Shown here in pieces: positions 60,869 to 64,000 of a DNA stretch of 64,000 nucleotides. The notes under the pieces were generated by a model that saw only the letters and a list, made by a program, of their open reading frames with translations, did no database searches and was not told where the DNA came from. The position numbers and the translations under genes are program-made. Numbering within the stretch: position 1 is the first letter of the stretch; each line of letters opens with the position of its first letter. The stretch is from Pseudomonas lini (GTDB lineage Bacteria; Pseudomonadota; Gammaproteobacteria; Pseudomonadales; Pseudomonadaceae), in the NCBI RefSeq assembly GCF_001042905.1, contig NZ_JYLB01000011.1:180266-244265 (forward strand). Reading direction: 5' to 3'.

Positions 60869-62017
60869 ATGAACGCACCTGTCGTGATCGTCGGCACTGG
60901 GCTGGCTGGCTACAACCTGGCCCGGGAGTTTCGCAAACTCGATGGCGAAACTCCGCTGCTGCTGATTACCGCAGATGACGGACGCTCCTACTCCAAGCCG
61001 ATGCTCTCCACCGGCTTCGGCAAGAATAAAGACGCCGACGGCCTGAGCATGGCCGAACCGGGCGCCATGGCCGAGCAATTGAAAGCCGAAGTGCGCACCC
61101 ACACGCGTATCAGCGGTATCGATCCAGGCCATAAACGCCTGTGGATTGGTGAGGAAGCGGTGATCTACCGTGACCTGATCCTGGCGTGGGGCGCGGAAAC
61201 CGTGCGGGTGCCGATCGAAGGCGACGCGGCGGATGCCGTTTTCCCGATCAATGATCTTGAAGACTATGCACGCTTTCGCGCGGCCGCGGCCGGCAAGCAT
61301 CGAGTATTGTTGCTGGGCGCCGGTTTGATCGGCTGCGAATTCGCCAACGATCTCATCCTCGGTGGTTACGAGGTGCAACTGGTTGCACCGTGCGAACAGG
61401 TCATGCCGACCTTGCTGCACCCAGCGGCGGCCGCTGCGGTCCAGGCCGGCCTGGAAAGCCTGGGCGCGCGCTTCCATCTCGGGCCGGTGCTCAATCGCCT
61501 GCAACGAGTGGCTGATGGCCTGGAAGCGCATCTGTCCGATGGCCAGGTCATCCTGTGCGATGTGGTGGTGTCGGCCATTGGTCTGCGTCCGCGCATCGAC
61601 CTGGCGGCCGCTGCCGGGCTGCAGGTCAACCGTGGCGTAGTGGTCGACCGTCATCTGAAAACTTCTCACGCCAACATTTATGCCTTGGGCGACTGCGCCG
61701 AGGTCGATGGGCTGAATCTGTTGTACGTCATGCCCCTCATGAGCTGTGCGAGAGCGCTGGCCCAAACCCTCGCCGGCAACCCTACAGCAGTGAGTTATGG
61801 CCCGATGCCAATCACCGTGAAAACCCCGGTCTGCCCATTGGTGGTTTCGCCGCCGCCGCGGGGCGCGGAGGGCGTCTGGACGGTCGAAGGGCAGGGCGCG
61901 GACATCAAAGTGTTGTGCCGTGACAGCGCCGGCAAATTGCTGGGCTATGCCCTGACAGGCGCAGCGGTGATGGAAAAACTCGCCCTGAACAAAGAGCTTC
62001 CGGCCTTGCTGGCGTAA
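60869..62017 (+). CDS. rubB: Rubredoxin-NAD(+) reductase (FAD-dependent)
   Basis: 382 residues. N-terminal FAD-binding VIVGTGLAGYNLAREFRKLDGETPLLLITADDG, NAD-binding RVLLLGAGLIGCEFANDLILGGYEVQLV (around residue 148), and the late FAD motif NIYALGDCAEVDG. It passes electrons from NADH to rubredoxin. AAGGAGTAAGG precedes the start. It forms an operon with rubA. Confidence 0.95.
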   Translation: MNAPVVIVGTGLAGYNLAREFRKLDGETPLLLITADDGRSYSKPMLSTGFGKNKDADGLSMAEPGAMAEQLKAEVRTHTRISGIDPGHKRLWIGEEAVIYRDLILAWGAETVRVPIEGDAADAVFPINDLEDYARFRAAAAGKHRVLLLGAGLIGCEFANDLILGGYEVQLVAPCEQVMPTLLHPAAAAAVQAGLESLGARFHLGPVLNRLQRVADGLEAHLSDGQVILCDVVVSAIGLRPRIDLAAAAGLQVNRGVVVDRHLKTSHANIYALGDCAEVDGLNLLYVMPLMSCARALAQTLAGNPTAVSYGPMPITVKTPVCPLVVSPPPRGAEGVWTVEGQGADIKVLCRDSAGKLLGYALTGAAVMEKLALNKELPALLA

Positions 62018-62209
62018 ATAGCGGTCGTTCTGTCGGAATCACCCCGCTTTTGCTCCCACAAAGGTCGCGGGGAGACTGGCGCCGCTCTGAAGCGCGTGCC
62101 ATTCTCACTCCCGTCTGCCGCAGAGTAGAGCACCTGCGGCGCCTTAGGCGCTGTTCCAACGAGAACAGCACGGACATAACAACAAAAAACCGTCAAAGGG
62201 GCTTCACTA

Positions 62210-62485
62210 ATGCGTAAACCAGAACTCGCCGCTGCAATTGCGGAAAAAGCAGACCTCACCAAAGAACAGGCCAACCGCGTTCTCAACGCCGTTCTCGAAG
62301 AAATCACCGGCGCTCTGCACCGCAAAGACAGCGTCACGCTGGTGGGCTTCGGGACATTCCTGCAACGCCATCGCGGTGCCCGTACCGGCAAAAACCCGCA
62401 GACCGGTGAGCCAGTCAAAATCAAGGCCAGCAACACTGTTGCGTTCAAGCCGGGCAAATCGTTGAAGGACAGCGTTAATCCGTAA
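62210..62485 (+). CDS. HU family DNA-binding protein
   Basis: 91 residues. Residues 1-45 are the helical dimerisation part (RKPELAAAIAEKADLTKEQANRVLNAVLEEI). The DNA-binding arm is GFGTFLQRHRGARTGKNPQTGEPVKIKASNTVAFKPGKSLKDSV. One of several HU paralogues in pseudomonads, probably a nucleoid protein. AAAGGGGC precedes the ATG. Confidence 0.96.
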   Translation: MRKPELAAAIAEKADLTKEQANRVLNAVLEEITGALHRKDSVTLVGFGTFLQRHRGARTGKNPQTGEPVKIKASNTVAFKPGKSLKDSVNP

Positions 62486-62521
62486 CACGCACCGACTTCC
62501 CGCATAGCGGGTTAGCGGGAT

Positions 62522-62561
62522 AAAAAATGGGCACGCCAACGAGGTTGGGTGCCCATTTTTT
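62522..62561. terminator. Bidirectional intrinsic terminator between HU and DUF6124 genes
   Basis: AAAAAATGGGCAC ... GTGCCCATTTTTT, a 12-13 bp stem with A and T runs on each side, between two converging genes. Confidence 0.93.
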
Positions 62562-62573
62562 CTGTCTGGCGGA

Positions 62574-62969
62574 TCAGCCGACTCGGCTTTGTTTCCTGGC
62601 GAGAATCGCTGCTATTTCCGGCTCATTCAGGTGATCCAGCGCTCGCTCCACCAACAAATGCACCCCGTCGGCCATGCGGCTGAGCGCCAAGACTATGGAG
62701 CGGCGTGAACCGTCCACATCGTCGGCGAGGTCGGCGGCGATGGCGCTGATGGACAAGAGGTCTTCCGAGGCGTTGGCGAGGAGGGCTTCAGTGTTGATGC
62801 CCGGGCAGACGCTGAAGAGTTGGCCGTTGCGTTTCGATGGTTTTGGTTCGGCTGGCGGGAAGTGATGGTCGAGGGCGCGCTCGGCGGCGTCGTTGAGTTT
62901 TTTTGAATCAGGGCTTTCGTATGGGGAGACCGAATCGGTGTCCGGTGGGTTAGGTGTGACCTTGAACAT
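62574..62969 (-). CDS. DUF6124 family protein
   Basis: 131 residues from MFKVTPNPPDTDSVSPYES at ATG 62969, with AAGGAATTG upstream. The N-terminal 45 residues are Pro/Ser-rich and probably flexible. The rest is helical (TEALLANASEDLLSISAIAADLADDVDGSRRSIVLALSRMADGVHLLVERALDHL). I recognise the pattern of the Pseudomonas-specific DUF6124 family, whose function is unknown. The gene is preceded by a long structured leader (63007-63174). Confidence 0.8.
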   Translation of the reverse strand: MFKVTPNPPDTDSVSPYESPDSKKLNDAAERALDHHFPPAEPKPSKRNGQLFSVCPGINTEALLANASEDLLSISAIAADLADDVDGSRRSIVLALSRMADGVHLLVERALDHLNEPEIAAILARKQSRVG

Positions 62970-63006
62970 GATCTTCAATTCCTTGAGTGATGCTGACACC
63001 ACTTCG

Positions 63007-63174
63007 CCGACTAAACGAAGGGGTGGCAGCTGTACGCAGGTTAGTCGGACCGGGGAATTGAAGAAGCCGGCGCACCCAAAGGTGCCCTACGCACAGCTAC
63101 CATCAAAAGCAGGTAGGAAATACCTGTCTGACGGACGCTTGTACAACTTCAATTACCAGCGGGCGACTAAACCC
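63007..63174 (-). ncRNA. Structured, switch-like leader RNA of the DUF6124 gene (candidate)
   Basis: Read on the minus strand, a long stem pairs GGTAGCTGTGCGTA (63101-63088) with TGCGTACAGCTGCCACC (63038-63022). An inner GCACC-TTT-GGGTGC hairpin and a separate CAGGTA/TACCTG hairpin (63126-63110) are also present. The loop segment CCGACTAA (63048-63041) can pair with TTTAGTCGG downstream (63015-63007) or with GTTTAGTCG upstream (63172-63164). That is a pseudoknot with two possible partners. The downstream partner is 38 bases from the start codon. Confidence 0.6.
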
Positions 63175-63252
63175 GACCACTGACGATCAGTGACACGAAT
63201 GAAGTTACCGACCGGCCCCAAAGCGCACAAGCCGGCGGATTCTGGCGTAGCC

Positions 63253-63297
63253 GTAGGCAACGACGCAAGATGTTGTAGCTTTCACGACGTTACCTAC
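63253..63297. other. Long stem-loop downstream of the second SMI1/KNR4 gene
   Basis: GTAGGCAACG and CGTTACCTAC pair over 10 bp (one G-U) around a 25-base loop. It has no clear T run on the minus strand; on the plus strand CTTTT follows 6 bases later. It may end the SMI1/KNR4 transcript. Confidence 0.45.
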
Positions 63298-63326
63298 AAG
63301 GCTTTTAAACAGCGGCGTTGACCCAT

Positions 63327-63800
63327 TCACTCCTCGTCCAAATCTTCCTCACCGATCAACCCTTGAACAAACCGGAGGAAATTCGAGCAGACCAGTTTTT
63401 CGGATTGAGCCTGATTCTCTTCAGGGCTTAGGTCGCTATCAAAGCTATCAGTCGTAAAATAACTAACGGCCTCCGTATCAAGATTCAAGCAAAAGAAGTT
63501 GCCACCCCAGTCGTTCGCGAAAGGCAGGAGGTGTGCAGGAAGTACCTGTTTTTTTAGCATCAACTGGTAGGTGGACAGCAGTGTGGAGTCGTCACCGGTA
63601 ATCGGCTTGAACGCAACCACTTCCAGTGGCTCGTCAAAATCTTCGCTGACCCAATAGGTCCGCTCCGGTACGCCGCCGTTGTACTTGAGGTAATGGTTTC
63701 TAAAGGGCGTCGGTAGCTTCTTACCAATGACGGATTCCAGATGATCCAGATCCGCTGGCGTGATGGCCGCTTCGTCATTTGAGAATGTGTTTTCAAGCAT
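63327..63800 (-). CDS. SMI1/KNR4 (SUKH) family protein, possible immunity protein
   Basis: 157 residues from MLENTFSNDEAAITPADLDHLESVIGKKLPTPFRNHYLKYNGGVPERTYW, the classical SUKH opening (LP-x-x-F-R-x-x-Y-L-x-x-NGG). The end LDTEAVSYFTTD...NFLRFVQGLIG also fits. Proteins of this type commonly neutralise polymorphic toxins. The start ATG is 2 bases after the stop of an open stretch on the same strand, which suggests translational coupling with an upstream gene. It is unrelated in position to the other SMI1/KNR4 gene at 4172. Confidence 0.85.
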   Translation of the reverse strand: MLENTFSNDEAAITPADLDHLESVIGKKLPTPFRNHYLKYNGGVPERTYWVSEDFDEPLEVVAFKPITGDDSTLLSTYQLMLKKQVLPAHLLPFANDWGGNFFCLNLDTEAVSYFTTDSFDSDLSPEENQAQSEKLVCSNFLRFVQGLIGEEDLDEE

Positions 63801-63802
63801 TT

Positions 63803-63997
63803 CTACTGTGGTATCCCTGGATCCGGAGCGGGAATGACCACACTCGCCCAACTGGCTGTACGTTTGCGTTGTATCAGAGCACGCAATGCTTCTGCGTCAG
63901 GTTCGCCTTTTTTCGTGAATTTGACAGGTGCCAAAACATAGAGCATCACCTTTTCATCGTCGGGGATCGTCTCTTTTTCAGTTTTCGTATCCCAGGC
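63803..63997 (-). CDS. Short or truncated open stretch ahead of the SMI1/KNR4 gene
   Basis: On the minus strand 64 codons run from the window edge region to TAG at 63805-63803 (ends WASVVIPAPDPGIPQ; middle VMLYVLAPVKFTKKGEPDAEALRALI). The codon at 64000-63998 in this frame is TAA, so either the gene starts inside (ATG 63946, 47 residues) or an upstream gene has been broken. The position fits the 3' end of a toxin paired with an immunity gene, but I recognise no toxin domain. Confidence 0.35.
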   Translation of the reverse strand, partial: AWDTKTEKETIPDDEKVMLYVLAPVKFTKKGEPDAEALRALIQRKRTASWASVVIPAPDPGIPQ

Positions 63998-64000
63998 TTA

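Noticed and set aside
62893..63183. 96-codon plus-strand open frame upstream of the DUF6124 gene
   Set aside because: It covers the structured leader; the apparent codons are explained by the inverted repeats and no ribosome site precedes it.

Overview
The window is a contiguous piece of a GC-rich gammaproteobacterial chromosome, almost certainly a Pseudomonas of the fluorescens group. The evidence is the gene set and order (uvrD, a GGDEF/EAL protein, an RpiR regulator, pycR-pycA-oadA; purEK; pstSCAB-phoU; phoBR; ubiAC; rubredoxin and its reductase; HU), strong third-position GC bias, and many REP/REPIN-type intergenic inverted repeats built from GTGGGAGCGGGCTTGC-like and GATCGCAGCC-like units typical of that group. 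The same neighbourhoods lie near the replication origin in other pseudomonads (inference from known gene order). I see no prophage, integrase, IS element, CRISPR array, tRNA or rRNA.

Layout. 1-5.9 kb: DUF3301 protein, pdxY, hotdog thioesterase, cation/proton antiporter, SMI1/KNR4 protein and Tim44-domain protein. 5.9-17 kb: uvrD, a membrane PAS-PAS-GGDEF-EAL protein, a HexR-like regulator with a matching palindrome in front of it, a 70-aa protein, then pycR divergent from the two-subunit pyruvate carboxylase operon pycA-oadA. 17-25 kb: a short autotransporter, an amino-acid ABC permease and binding protein divergent from a homocysteine S-methyltransferase, a PaiB-GNAT-GNAT operon, and a divergent MocR regulator whose linker codons carry an array of DnaA-box-like 9-mers. 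25-30 kb: one giant gene resembling the dermonecrotic-toxin (DUF6543) family. 30-39 kb: acetylpolyamine amidohydrolase plus polyamine-binding protein, AraC regulator, ansA, AGCS symporter, aspA and a divergent LysR gene (an amide/aspartate/alanine utilisation neighbourhood). 39-45 kb: purEK behind two tandem terminators, small membrane/periplasmic proteins, sugar-phosphate mutarotase, thioesterase and an MFS transporter. 45-58.5 kb: the phosphate regulon, pstS-pstC-pstA-pstB-phoU with two Pho boxes, a response regulator, an M23 peptidase, a CNNM/CBS protein and phoBR. 58.5-64 kb: a COG4315 protein, ubiCA, rubredoxin and reductase, HU, a DUF6124 gene behind a highly structured leader, and an SMI1/KNR4 gene preceded by an open stretch at the window edge.

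How it works together. The Pst transporter, PhoU and PhoBR form a complete phosphate sensing and uptake circuit with PhoB sites in front of pstS, pstC and phoB. AnsA and AspA can convert asparagine to fumarate, and PycA/OadA feeds oxaloacetate from pyruvate. The most unusual signals are the 12-bp-phased DnaA-box array in the mocR-type gene (23999-24101), the switch-like RNA in front of the DUF6124 gene (63007-63174), and the promoter plus two intrinsic terminators in front of purE (39485-39588).
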